Shown: positions 39,206 through 51,000 of the stretch, in pieces
How positions within the stretch are numbered: the first letter of the stretch is position 1
Layout: each line of letters begins with the position of its first letter
From: Gymnopus androsaceus JB14
Lineage: Eukaryota > Basidiomycota > Agaricomycetes > Agaricales > Omphalotaceae
Assembly (NCBI GenBank): GCA_009733575.1
Contig: ML769722.1
Location: 1 to 64,000, forward strand
DNA: 64,000 nucleotides
Direction of reading: 5' to 3'
Notes under the pieces: generated by a model
The model's input: the letters and a program-made list of their open reading frames with translations, nothing else
Told to the model about the DNA's origin: nothing
Database searches by the model: none
Made by a program: the position numbers and the translations under genes

Positions 39206-39530
39206 CGTTTAGTGGACTTCGTTGAACTCTATCGTGTCCACTTTAGAGAGTCGCTGGATAACTCCTTCAGTAATCCAATCATAGAACCCTTCGTATTTCA
39301 GAAGCTGGACACCCAATGCTAGATGCGGTGTCTTATCGAATATCGCAATGAGTCGCTCTGATTTGTTTTTTAGAGATAGCGCATGGCCATCCAGCTCGAG
39401 CTTTTCGAAAATGGGACGCTGAGAGGGGACAACCCAAGGGCCAAGCCTTTTCAACAAGAGAACAGTTGGAGAGAGTATTTTTATCGGAGGAGGATACATT
39501 CTATGAGCTCTTTGGGCAGTGGAAAATCCC
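39206..39530 (-). pseudogene. F-box gene fragment, paralogue of 51001-52247
   Basis: RPIFEKLELDGHALSLKNKS, ERLIAIFDKTPHLALGVQLL and VIQRLSKVDTIEF match the intact F-box protein encoded at 52247-51001 (CRIFEKLGLNGHGDSL, WLIAIFDEKPHLALGVQLL, VIQRLSKVETIEF). The F-box motif itself and the C-terminal half are missing. It sits upstream of protease copy A, as part of the F-box/S53 duplicated neighbourhood. Confidence 0.75.
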
Positions 39531-39646
39531 ACTGCCATCGTTTAATGGTGATGGTCAGAAGCAGGAACGATTCGGGCGCTTGAAATCAGTGTTCGAGAGC
39601 GCTTTGACCGCCTTTCATTCACTTATTCATTGTCTCATGTATCATA

Positions 39647-39932
39647 CACGCCAAAAGTACAAAAAAATCTGCTCGAGAGAAAAATAGATGGACTGAGAAC
39701 TTTTTGGTCAAAATATCGCTCATTAGTGAATTTTTGAGTGAAGATTAATCATTCAGCTCAACCGAAATGGGATTTCTTGACTGAATGATCATCTTTCAGT
39801 TAGATATTCCATTTCAGTCAAGCTGAATGATTAGTTTTCACTCAAAATTTCACTAATGAGCGATTTTTTGTACAAAAAGTTCTTAGTCAGTCTATTTTTC
39901 ATTCGAGCGGATTTTTTTGTACTTCTGGCGTG
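39647..39932. mobile_element. MITE with ~110-bp terminal inverted repeats
   Basis: The ends CACGCC...GGCGTG start a long imperfect palindrome. The left arm (CACGCCAAAAGTAC ... CTGAGAACTTTTT ... GCTCATTAGTGAA ... TAATCATTCAGCT) matches the reverse complement of the right arm over about 110 bp at roughly 88%. It is flanked by ATA on both sides, so the target duplication could be TA or ATA. The 286-bp length and absence of coding sequence make it a non-autonomous TIR element. A half copy lies at 38063. Confidence 0.8.
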
Positions 39933-39992
39933 ATAAAACTGTGTAGCAAATGAGCTACAGCGTTATAAAGGAAAAGCTCGGCCCTCGCATTC

Positions 39993-42900
39993 CTTACAAT
40001 GCATGAAGCACCCCACAATTGCACCTTTAAACTTGTCCGAGTCCAAGGCCACCAAGACTCATGGAAGATACAATTCCATATTCCATAATAATCGTACCAA
40101 CCGATCTCGTGAGCTTCATTTTTGTTGGTGTGGACCGAAATACCCACCTTGTTTATCCATGCATGCTTGCACTATCTCCCTTCTCACCCATATTCAGTCA
40201 ATCTAGGATGTTCTTCGCAGAGTCGCCGATCGTCTGGAGCGTGACTTTTAATACGCGGAGCACCTTCACTACTTTATTTCTATTGTTGCATTGATAGGTC
40301 ACCGGACGTCATGTGAGAGGAAAAGTGAAAGAAAAGTGAAAGAAGCTGCCATTTGAAGTTGTCTCTCTACGGAATTCTTCAGGTTCTCGTCGAGAACAAC
40401 CAACAAAAAAACTTCGTTGCCAGTTTGCTCCATAAACATCACTATATTTTCCCTCAAACAATGGTGCGTGTCCACCCATAAATCAAGTTCCAGTCGAAGC
40501 TTGCCAGTAGAATATTTGTGTAGGTCATGGAACCAAGTTCTACTCGCACCAATGATTGCTCATTCGCAAAGAACAATTTTCCTTCTTATCATTCTTCCTT
40601 TACCTACCTCCCGGTTGCTCGTTCCGTCCCAACTACCTACAGCAAACCCATGACATCTGTGCGTGCTGCTCCTGCTCCTTATACGGTCGTCACAACATAT
40701 GCTGTTGTGGTCCACTCATGCTCCTTTAGCTCCATTCCCTTGCGGCAGTCTTCTACCGGGGTGAGTGAATATCAACCTGGCAGTAACTCCTGAGAGAATG
40801 CTCAGCTAACTCCCACCGATAAGATCTTGGACCTGGCTAGCATATGAGAAAGACATATGGGGGGTCTCAATTGCGGTATGATTTGGGTATAGATAGCTTG
40901 CAGCGCGCGTCTTCTTCACCTGACTTTGGATGGGTTTATAAACACAATCGGAATAGACTGTTACCCAGGTTCATTGCTCGCTTTCCCTCTCAGTGTCACG
41001 ATCATGGCCCTCTGCAAGCTCCTGACTCTCCTCTCAATCATAGCTATGACTTCTGCAGGTATGGTTGTACACGAAAGCCGTACATCCGCTCCAGCTGGAT
41101 TCGTTAGCCAAGGCATTGCGCCTGCTAATGATATGCTCACCCTTCGTGTTGCTTTAACGTCCAACAATATCACCGGTCTGGAGGAAAAACTGATGTCCCT
41201 CTCTATGCCAGGGAGTCTTGAGTTCAGACAGTGGTTGTCGATGGAAGAGGTTCATTAATTTGTCTAACCATTTGCATGTATACATCGCTGACGAGATATA
41301 TATAAACTTTGAAGGTCAAATCCTTTGTCCAACCTTCTTCGGAGACGGTTTCCGCCTTTTCCGCCTTCGCATCTGCGAACGGCCTCGAGCCCACCGTGAT
41401 CTCTCCCAACGGTGATTGGGTATCTATCACGCTCCCAGTCTCACAGGCAAACCAGCTCTTTGCTACCCAGTTTGAAGTATTCACGCACCCTGATATGTCG
41501 AATACGATCACGCGTACACTCTTCGTCTCTCTGCCTTCCGAGCTGGTTGGACATGTCGATGTAATCCATCCCACTACCCAGTTTATAGGGCCCAATACTC
41601 GCCTAGCTCCTGCCAGCTCCATCAGCCTTGACAGACGTGCCGTCGCCGCATCTTGCAACTCAAGCCTTCCAAGTGGTGTCGTGACTCCGACGTGTTTACA
41701 GGAGCTCTATGGGATCCCGACAGCCCCAGCTACGGAAAAGACCAATTTCCTCCTTGTTACTGCCTATGAAGACGAATTTGCACAGACTGCGGACCTTTCG
41801 GTTCGTGATTTTATGAGCCGGTGTGGTGAGACCGCTGATAATGTACTAGGAATTCCTCAAACTCTTGCGTCCCGATATTCCATCCACAACCACATTTACC
41901 CTGCTGAGTGCAGATGGTGGAGTTAATACGCAGAAAGCTAGTGACGCAGGAACCAAGGCGAACTTGGATATACAGTACACGACGGGTTGGTGCTCTTTGG
42001 ATTAGATTTTTTTTTCTTTTGTTTTTACTGAGCCCTAAATCAGGTGTTGCGACAGAAGTCCCCATCGAGTTCTTATCAGTCGGTGGGGATGACTTTGGCA
42101 CGTCCCTGCTGGACACCACTACTTTCCTCGACGGCGTTGCCACACCACCTTCGGTCATGACAACATCTTACGCCGATAATGAAGCAGATTTTGGAAGCAG
42201 CATGGCAATGTTGGTATTTCAGCCGTCGATGCTTTTTTCATATATTTATATCTCTTCTCCACAGCAAGATATGTAACGGCTACATGGCGCTGGGTGCCCG
42301 GGGTATATCTGTGATGTTTGCATCGGGCGATGTCAGTTCATGCGTTAATTCTTTCCTCCTCTGACTTTACATAAATTTAGGGCGGTGTACGCGGAGGCCA
42401 TGATTCTCTTTCCGTCTGCGACGACAACACATTCATGCCCGTGTTCCCTGGTACATGTCCTTTTGTAACAGCCGTAGGATCTACACAAGGCTTCGGACCT
42501 GAGAAAGCTATTAACTTCACCGGCGGCGGGTTTTCCAACTTCTTCCCGGCTCCGTCCTACCAGACCGCTGCAGTCGCCAGTTTCCTCAAGACCATCCCAT
42601 CCGACTTTGCAGGGACCTTCAACAAATCTGGACGGGCCTACCCTGATGCATCTGTGCAAGGCATGTTTGAACCATTTTCTTTTCTCTTACAGGGTTTTCA
42701 CCCTCTGTTTAAGGCTGGAACTTTGAGATCGTATCTGGCGGAGAAGTAGGTCTTGTTGGAGGCACCAGCGCGTCGTCACCTACGTTCGCTGCAATAATTG
42801 CCCTGATCAACGACCGGCTCATTGCTGCAGGAAAACCTGTTCTCGGATTCCTCAACCCGTTCATCTATTCCACAGCGTCGACGGCATTCACTGATATTAC

Positions 42901-43440
42901 TATTGGGCATAACTCAGGTTTTGTTTGTCCAGCCTCGTCGGTGAGTTTCAGTCTTGAATTATTTCTACAAGTATATTGACCTTCGACTAGGTGGCTTTCG
43001 ACGCAGCGGTTGGGTGGGATGCACTCAGTAAGTTTTTAAAGCGCCTTTAGCAAAATTTACTGACAAGATTGACTTATTAGCTGGTTTCGGCACACCCATA
43101 TTTTCTGAAATCTTGGCCGCCGCGATGGCGTAACGGATTTAAATGACAGGATTTGAATTTTGGTTGTTGAGCTTGAATGTAACATTTCTGGAATAAAATC
43201 TGGTACAAAAGTGTTGTGAAATCCTAGCTCCTCCAGACCAATCGCAATCCAATTCCCTCTTGGAATAAGCAAAGGCAACTTTCCATAATGCACTTCAAGC
43301 TAACCTCAGTAAAATCAGTATTTTAGTCTGATTATTAGTTCACTTAAATTCAGACAAATTTGAATGCACTTACTATGAAGTAGCTGGAATGTGACCATGT
43401 TGTTTGACACAATGGACCAATAAATGGCAGAACTTGATAA
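39993..43440 (+). repeat. Segmental duplication copy A (S53 protease unit)
   Basis: Starts at CTTACAATGCATGAAGCACC and runs past the end of the S53 gene. The same ordered sequence recurs at 47057-50590 in direct orientation. Upstream non-coding sequence, all exons and introns, and about 300 bp downstream are shared, with scattered substitutions and indels. The boundaries are approximate. Confidence 0.85.
41004..43133 (+). CDS. Sedolisin-type protease (S53), copy A, catalytic Glu replaced
   Basis: Secreted acid serine-carboxyl peptidase (tripeptidyl-peptidase/aorsin-like). The ATG at 41004 opens a signal peptide (MALCKLLTLLSIIAMTSAG). Nine exons join in frame to 565 aa: 41004-41249, 41315-41800, 41850-41985, 42044-42209, 42265-42331, 42381-42660, 42714-42940, 42991-43027, 43081-43133. 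An activation-peptide domain (RVALTS..GLEEKLMSLS, EFRQWLSMEEVKSF) precedes the catalytic domain. That domain has the oxyanion Asp in FASGDGGV, the nucleophile Ser in GGTSASSPTFA and the calcium-loop GWDALTGFGTP. In the E-x3-D motif copy B has GLEANLD but copy A has GTKANLD: the catalytic Glu is Lys (GAG to AAG). Intron 6 begins GC (GC-AG). Expression is possible but peptidase activity is unlikely. Confidence 0.85.
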
Positions 43441-44449
43441 TTAGTAGAAAGTTGATGAAGACTCACTCCAGCCCAATCAAAACAAGTCCAATGGCATAAG
43501 GGGTGTGTATAGAAGTGCCAGTTTTGTCTAAACAAATGAGATTGCATTCAACATGAATTAAACAAGGTTAAACAACCACACCAGGCCAAAATAATGATTT
43601 CTGTACAGCCATCACAGGAAAAAATTGACACTCCCCTGCCCTATTTTCACACCAAAAATGGACAAATTTCTGCTGAGCAGAAAATTCACTAGAAATCAGA
43701 CATATCAAGAAATATGTTGGCACTATAGAAATATATACTGAAATTTATGTATTCATTAGTATTTAAAGATTTGGTGAAAATTTCCCAATCAGTCCAATAT
43801 TTGAGTCAAAGAAAGGACAGCTGAGTCACGCTGTGCCAAATGACTTGAAAATTGAGCAGAATTTTGAAGATTCAATACAACTTAAATATACCCCAATATA
43901 TGACATTTCCACTGCTAGTGCAACAGTTCAAAGGTATAATATATTTGGATTGAATGGAGCCTGACAACTGACATTATTGTGGTATCAATAGCATTCCATA
44001 GCAATCCATAGTTCTCCACAAAGGGTACCCTTGCTATGGGCTCTAATGGCTGCTATGAGTGCTGTGGAGCTTCAACTCCACACTTCTCTACAGCATGCCC
44101 AGGTTTTGCTGATGTGGCTCCTCTGGGACTCCTCCAGGTTTCCTTAGGTTTGCTTAGGAGGCTCAGATTACTTCAGGTTGTCAAAAGTCTACTCCCTAAT
44201 TCCTAGGTCATCCTGAAGGAAACTAAGTAACCTAAGTTGCCTAGGAGGCCTAGGTGTTTGAGTTACCTTGAGGTTCAGGCTGTCCAAGGCCCAGACACTT
44301 TTTCCTGATGCCTTGGTAAACGGTGGCAACTGTGTTGAGACAAACTCTCTCCAAATTGATATGACAACCCAAAAACCGAAAATTTTGGGAACAACTGGGA
44401 AAGAGAGCCACTAAAAGTTCAGGAAGAGGCAATTCAAACTCACATCCAG
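43441..44449. other. Repeat patchwork, with a foldback-element right end at 44100-44114
   Basis: No gene. 43490-43520 has a short match to F-box exon 2 (GGCATAAGGGGTGTGTAT), so duplicated F-box sequence may follow this protease copy too. 43990-44114 holds CCATAGCAATCCATAG words and ends CAGGTTTTGCTGATG at 44114, like the foldback family; its left end was not found. 44115-44270 has many CCTAGG/CTTAGG words forming small inverted repeats. Confidence 0.5.
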
Positions 44450-44887
44450 CATAAAAGCACTCAACCACCAACAACCCCTGTTGCATCATCAAGTCAGCAA
44501 CCTATACAGTGAGTTGCATCACAGGCCTCACAACAGCCCCAACATACACCTCCACCTCAGCCAACTCCACCTCTACAACCAGAACCATCCCCTGAACCAT
44601 CTTCATTCACTCCTAAAAAAAAAACTTCACAGCCAGATCAACCAGCTGATCAGCCACATCCAAAGCAATCACCAGATTCATCAGATGCTAGAGATCCAGG
44701 TGCTTTAGTTGAAGATTCAGACAGTAATAACAATGATATATTGAAAGTATTGAGTTACCACTCTGAAAGCCAATGGATCAAACTGGGATATATGGTAAAT
44801 TTCTATGGAACTGGCAACCAAATCCAACTGGATTGTACTCGCATGTATGTAGGCAACCATCACGTAACCATCATGGTTGGAGGTTAG
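44450..44887 (+). pseudogene. Pro/Gln-rich frame, possible retroelement Gag N-terminus
   Basis: Reads PPTTPVASSSQQP, a stop, then VASQASQQPQHTPPPQPTPP, PEPSPEPSSFTPKKKTSQP, SPDSSDARDPGALVEDSDS. Low-complexity, hydrophilic and proline-rich, like N-termini of basidiomycete Ty3-type Gag proteins; nothing diagnostic. The in-frame stop makes it a relic at best. Confidence 0.3.
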
Positions 44888-45159
44888 GCAATGGGCCTGG
44901 ATCTGACTGTGACAGAGGCCCAATAAGGCAACTGCTTACTCAGTAGGCTGTCTCCATCAGTCCCATTTCCAATGTCAGATGTAGAGCTACCTGGTTACAT
45001 AGGATACTAGTGTTGTTTGAAAAAAATCCGCTTTTTTGCCCTTTTTTCTTGCTTGTTTTGATAATTTTCTCAATGTCACGGTCCCAGGCTAGGCAACCGC
45101 CCCAAATTTCACAACGGAGCCTCCGTGACCATGATCGTTGCCTACATACATGCGAGTAC
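44835..45159. repeat. Inverted repeat with 23-bp perfect core
   Basis: The 23 bp at 44835-44857 (starting GTACTCGCATG, ending GTAGGCAAC) occur exactly in reverse complement at 45137-45159. Imperfect similarity continues inward (GGCCTGGATCTGACTGTGAC versus the reverse of GTCACGGTCCCAGGC) for about 60-70 bp. About 180 bp separate the arms. It may be the remnant of a TIR element. Confidence 0.65.
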
Positions 45160-46409
45160 AGTACGGTATTTCTGACATGGGATCCTAATACAGGAGTCAA
45201 AACTGATGAAGAACTTAAGCCAAGAATGGCAGAAGACAAACAGAAGGATAGCAATTTATTGAACACTATTATTGGGTGCTTATTGGATGGTATTTTCAGG
45301 AGGTATAACATTTCATGATCACAGAAAAACTATAGGGAAATCTTTGTGAAGATTATGGTGCCAAAAACACACTCACAGAATCCTATCTGCAGTAACAGCT
45401 CCATGAATCGTTGTTGCCTTTGGACTGCAAGCCACCTCAATGCAACCATGGACTTCAATATACTCAATGATATCAAGTTGAAACTGGACCATATCCAAGA
45501 GATGAACCTCCTCCAAGATTGACTCCTTATATTCAACTTGATTCAAGACTCAAGCACTCAGTACTCAAGACTTGTTGAACTACTTAGTCATACTACTTAC
45601 TTTGACTATTCTGTATGTTGGAAATGTGGCTGATTTGACAATTGAGCCATCCACTGCCAGCCTACCTTCCTTCTATTTTAGTGTGCACTTGATGCACCAA
45701 ATTTATTTTTGTGCTTATTATTTGGTTATATTAGTAGATACTGTGTAAATAGTTCAACCTATCAGTAGAAACAGTATATCTAGTAGTATCATACTTATGA
45801 ATAAATTCCCCATGCATTTGCTAGGATTTATTTGCTATGGACTGGAGTTTCATGACTTTACTCCAGCACTGTAAGTACTGTCCCAGTATCCATATTCTTA
45901 GTAGTTTAATGCCATTGATTGAATAAAATTCTGCTTTTTGTGCTTTGCTTCAAAGAAATCTCAAAAAGTGGACAGGTGGCAAAGGGACCCCTGGATATCC
46001 ATTGTCCCAACAGAGTCCATTTCACATCGCTTTGCATTTATATGAAAGCTATTTGTCATTGCAATGATAAGTATTGCATCCAATGTATCATACAGAGGGG
46101 AAAGTGTGGATTTATTATACATCACAGCAGTGAGTCCCCGAAAAAATCCCCCTACCCTTGTCTAGCCAAGTGTTCTCAACAATTTTGGTCTCAAGTACAC
46201 TATTTTGGACAGGGACAGTCACATGAATTTGGGAAAAATTGCAAAAAATTAAATTAAAATAATCCTGAGCAAGTCCTACTGGGCTCTACATACTTTCAAG
46301 AGACTGGGACACATTCTTCAATGCTTCAGTGCTTCCATAGTGCTTCTTGCTTCATGCTTCCTTGGCCCAGATACCTTACATTTTTTTGGCTCAGTGCTCA
46401 TGCACCAAC
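44888..46409. other. Unassigned repeat-like region
   Basis: Apart from the right arm of the inverted repeat at 45137-45159 I see no feature. Frames of up to about 100 codons (for example 45010-45318, +) have no recognisable motifs. Confidence 0.35.
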
Positions 46410-46928
46410 CTAAAGTATGCTATAATAGTGCTGTTTGAAAGCAGCTGCATACCTGGCTGCTGTCTGTCTACACTGGTAGAGGTGCTTCAGGGCCTCCTTT
46501 GAGTCTATTACTGTATCTGCAGTCTCAAAGTGAGCTTTAAAAGGCTTCTTTGAAGGTATTCCATGTGGAATAGAGGAGAGTTGCCCTTTGGACTCAGGCA
46601 GTTACCTGGTTGATATTTTCTAAGATGGGGGTTACCCAGATAGCAGCCTCCCCTTCAAGGAAAGAGATGGCAGACTTGATGCACTTCTGCTCATTGGAAA
46701 GTAGGGAGGGGATTCCCTGAGCCCAGAGCTCAGATGCAGCTAGGAAGCAATGAGCATTTGTTTCCCATTGTAGTTCTGCTGCTTTCCAACCCCTTTTTTG
46801 GAATTGGCATTGTTGGTGATGAAGGTGACAGTGTTTTGTAAGCCTGTCTGGTTCTGGGCTAGCTGCTGAATCAAGGTCAGAATATCATTAACCTGTTGTG
46901 TGTTGATCTGTTGTTGCTGTGTCAACAT
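46410..46928 (-). pseudogene. Ty3/Gypsy-type Gag fragment
   Basis: From 46928 down: MLTQQQQINTQQVNDILTLI, a Gln/Asn-rich stretch, then frame-shifted KCIKSAISFLEGEAAIWVTP, STWNTFKEAF and AHFETADTVIDSKEALKHLY with QCRQTAARYAAAFKQHYYSI. The last part fits the retrotransposon gag domain (W..F...F...F.D...A...L..L.Q....YA..F). At least two frame changes or stops. No protease or RT is nearby, so it is an isolated remnant. Confidence 0.6.
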
Positions 46929-47056
46929 GGTGGTCTTGGTGTCTTTGTGTTCAGAGTTGCAGTAGCTTTGGTATCCTCTGGACCAGCTGCATAATAAACT
47001 TCCTTCCTTTCAAGTACCAGGCTGAGATATGTTTTGTATTTATTGGTGAATCACTG

Positions 47057-50000
47057 CTTACAATGCATGAAGCACCTCACCATTGCACCTTTAAACTTGT
47101 CCAAGTCCAAGGCCACCAAGACCCATGGAAAACACAATTCCATATTCCATGATAACCGTAACCAATCTTGTGAGCTCATTTGTTGGTCCACTTTCTTCAT
47201 ATCAGTTGTCAGAATGATGGCTGGCCCAAAATCACCCACCTTGTCCATGCAAGCTCGCACAATTTCCTTTCGCGCCCAATTCAATCAATCTAGCATGTTG
47301 GGTCTCGCTAGCTTCCAAAACGCTTTTGTCACTGATTAGCAATTCTCTGACTTCAAATCGCCGATCATAGCGTGACTCTCAATACGCAAAGCGCCGCACT
47401 AACTACGTTCTTACTTTTCTCTACTTTATTTCTCGTTTTCTATTGTTGAATTTGTTGCATTGATAGTCACCGATCGTCATGTCGGTAACATGAGAGGAAA
47501 AGCGCGCAATTGAAGTTACTCCCTCTCTCTACGGAATTCTTACAGATTCCCGTCGAGAACGACCAACGAAAGAATTTTGCTCAGTAAATCTCACGATATT
47601 TTCCCTCAACGACGGTGCGTGTCTACTACCTACAATTCCGAGTCAAGTTCCAGTCGAAACTTGCTAGTAGAATATTTGTGTAGGTCATGGACGCATTGAA
47701 GTCCTACCTGCGCTGATGATTGCTCGCAAATAACGGTTTTCCTTCTTGTCATTCTTCTTTTACCTACCTCCCGGTTGCTCGTTCCATCCTAACTATCTGC
47801 AGCAAACCCATGACATCTGTGCGTGTTGCTCTTGCTCCTTCTACCGTCCTCTGCAACATATGCTGTTATGATCCACTCATGCTCCTTTAGCACTTTTCCT
47901 TTGCGGTAGTCTTCTACCGGCGTAAATGAATACCAACCTGGTAGTACCTCCTGATAGAATGCTCCACCAAACTCCACCGATAGAATCGATATGACTTGGC
48001 TGCCATACTAGAAAGATTTATGGAGGGGTCTCAATTACGGTATGAATTGTATCTTGTAACGCGCGTCTTCTTCACCTGAACTTGGCTGGGTTTATAAACT
48101 CAATCGGAATAGACTGTTACTAAGGTTCATCCCTCTCTTTCCCCTTCAGTGTCGCGATCATGGCCTTCTGCAAGCTCCTGAATCTCCTCTCAATCATAGC
48201 TATGACTTCTGCAGGTATGGTTGTACACGAAAGTCGTACATCCGTTCCAGCTGGATTCGTTAGCCAAGGTGTCGCACCTGCTAATGATATACTCACCCTT
48301 CGTGTTGCTTTGACGTCCAACAATATCGCTGGCCTGGAGGAAAAACTGATGTCCATTTCTGCGCCAGGGAGTCCTGAGTTCCGACAGTGGCTGTCAATGG
48401 AAGAGGTTCATTGATTTATCTAATCATTTGCATGTATACATGGCTGACTCGAGATATAAACTTTGAAGGTCAAATCCTTTGTCCAACCTTCTTCGGAGAC
48501 GGTTTCTGCCTTTTCTTCCTTCGCATCTGCGAACGGCCTCGAGCCCACCGTGATCTCACCGAACGGTGATTGGGTATCTATCACGCTTCCAGTCTCACAG
48601 GCAAACCAGCTCTTTGCTACTCAGTTTGAAGTATTCACGCACCCTGATATATCGGATACGATCACGCGCACACTCTCCGTCTCTCTGCCGTCAGAGCTGG
48701 TTGGACACGTCGATGTAATCCATCCTACTACTGAATTTACAGGGCCCAATACTTGCCTAGCTCCCACCAGCTTCATGAGCTTTCACAGACGAGCCGTCGC
48801 CGCATCTTGCAACTCAAGCCTTCCAAGTGGTGTCGTGACTCCGACGTGTTTACAAGAGCTCTATGGGATCCCGACGACCCCAGCTACGGAAAAAACCAAT
48901 TCCCTCCTTGTTACTGCCTACGGAAACGAGTTTGCGCAGACAGCGGACCTTTCGGTTTGTGGTTTTGTGAACTCGTATGGTGGGACCACTGATAATGTAC
49001 CACTGTAATAGGAATTCCTCAAACTCTTGCGTCCCGATATTCAATCCACAACCACATTCACCCTGTTGAGTACAGATGGTGGAATTAATACGCAGAACTC
49101 TAGCGAGGCAGGACTCGAGGCGAACTTGGATATACAGTACACGACGGGTTAGCGCTCTTTTGATTCGATTATATTATTATCACTGAACCCGAAATTAGGT
49201 ATTGCGACAGAAGTCCCTATCGAATTCTTAGCAGTCGGTGGGGACGACTTAGGCACAGCTTTCCTGGACACCACTACTTTCCTCGACGGCGTTACCACAC
49301 CACCTTCGGTCATGACAACATCTTACGCCGATACTGAAGCGGGGTTTGGATGCAGCATGGCAACGTTGGTATTTCAGTTGTCGATACTTTTTTAATAGAT
49401 TCTATTTATTTTCTTCTCCACAGAAAGATATGTAACGGCTACATGGCGCTGGGAAGCCGGGGTATATCTGTGGTGTTTTCATCGGGCGATGTCAGTTGGT
49501 TTATGCATAATTTTTTCCTCTTCTGACTTGATATATGTAGGGCGGTGTGCGCGGAGGCCACAATCTCTCTCTCTGCGTTGACAACACATTCGTACCCGTG
49601 TTCCCTGGTACGTGTCCTTTTGTAACCGCCGTAGGATCTACACAGGGATTCGGACCTGAGAAAGCTATCAACTTCACTGGCGGCGGGTTTTCCAACTTCT
49701 TCCCCGCTCCATCCTACCAGACCGCTGCAGTCGCCAGTTTCCTCAAGACTATCCCATCCGACTTTGCAGGGACCTTCAACAAATCTGGACGGGCCTACCC
49801 TGATGCATCTGTGCAAGGCATGTTGAACCATTTTCTTTTCTCTTACAGGGTTTTCACCCTCTGTGCAAGGCTGGAATTTCGAGATCGTATCTGGCGGAGA
49901 AGTAATGCTTATCGGAGGCACTAGCGCATCGTCACCTACGTTCGCTGCAATAATTGCCCTGATCAACGACCAGCTCATTGCAGCAGGAAAGCCTGTCCTC

Positions 50001-50590
50001 GGGTTCCTGAATCCGTTCATTTATTCCACAGCGTCAACGGCATTTACTGACATTACTATCGGGCATAATGCTGGTTTCTTTTGTCCGGCCTCGTCGGTGA
50101 GTTTCAGTCTTGAATTATTTCTGCAAGTATATTGACCTCCGGCTAGGTGGCTTTCGACGCAGCGGTTGGGTGGGATGCACTCAGTAAGTTTTTGAAACGC
50201 CTTTTGTAGATTTGCTGACAAGATTGACTTATTAGCTGGTTTTGGCACGCCCATATATTCCGAAATCTTGGCCGCTGCGATGGCATAACGGATTGACGCG
50301 ACAGTCTGAAATATTTCGGTTGTTAGAATAAATTCTGGTATAAAAATGTTGTGGAATCCTAGCTCCTCCACACCAATCCCATAACTCTTGGATTAGTGAA
50401 CACAATTTGTGTCCCATAATACACTCTGACCTCAGTAAAAAGTGTATTTTAGTCTGATCTTAACTCACTAGTAGATTCAGACAATTTGAACGCACTTACT
50501 GCGAAGCCACCACCGGCGGCTGGATTGTGACCATGTCGTTTGACATGATTGACCATTGAAAATGGATGGCAGAACCTGATATTCAATGGA
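47057..50590 (+). repeat. Segmental duplication copy B (S53 protease unit)
   Basis: Direct repeat of 39993-43440, beginning CTTACAATGCATGAAGCACC and extending through the protease gene to about 50590, shortly before the foldback element at 50634. Copies differ by substitutions and small indels in introns and in the 5' non-coding part. The two copies start 7.06 kb apart. Confidence 0.85.
48160..50288 (+). CDS. Sedolisin-type protease (S53), copy B, catalytic residues present
   Basis: Same nine-exon structure as copy A, all joints in frame, 564 aa: 48160-48405, 48469-48954, 49012-49147, 49199-49364, 49424-49490, 49541-49817, 49870-50096, 50147-50183, 50236-50288. Signal peptide MAFCKLLNLLSIIAMTSAG; activation domain; catalytic Glu and Asp in GLEANLDIQYTTG; oxyanion Asp in FSSGDGGVRGG; Ser in GGTSASSPTFA; C-terminal calcium-site region GWDALTGFGTPIYSEILAA. 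Intron 6 (49818-49869) starts GC (GC-AG), as in copy A, and intron 3 starts GTTAGC. The length is normal for fungal sedolisins. It probably degrades extracellular protein at acidic pH. This is one of the few genes in the window that appears fully functional. Confidence 0.88.
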
Positions 50591-50633
50591 AAGTTAACGA
50601 GGCAGGCTTGCTTCAGCCTGAGCAAAAAAGGCG

Positions 50634-50812
50634 CATCAGCAAAACCTGTATTTTCGCTGGAGGTCTTCAGAGATCTCTGGAGCTTGACAGCTGTCAAAAA
50701 AACTGTCAATTTTCTCCAGAGATCTCCAGAGGTCTCTGGAATAGGGTACCTTGCTCCAGAGATGTCCCAAATGAATGGGTTTTCTCCAGCGAAAATACAG
50801 GTTTTGCTGATG
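50634..50812. mobile_element. Foldback (MITE-like) element, CATCAGCAAAACCTG family, copy 2
   Basis: Ends CATCAGCAAAACCTGTATT... and the exact inverse, with a perfect 29-bp terminal repeat, or 31 bp including the flanking CG/CG. The interior contains repeated CTCCAGAGATCT-type words and a small GACAGCTGTC palindrome. It sits just beyond protease copy B, and the corresponding place after copy A has no such element. Confidence 0.8.
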
Positions 50813-51000
50813 CGAATCGCGTCAATGACTCGCATCCACTCTTTGAGCGCAAAAAAAAGAATATTTGGATGGATAGAGCCAGGCGTACGTTATGGCCACA
50901 ATGAGGCACGAAATTTTTAGTTAGAAACAGTGTACTTATCCTTTGAATGAAATACCAGTTATGTATCTATGCCTTTCAAGCAACCTGGTCCATAGATCCA

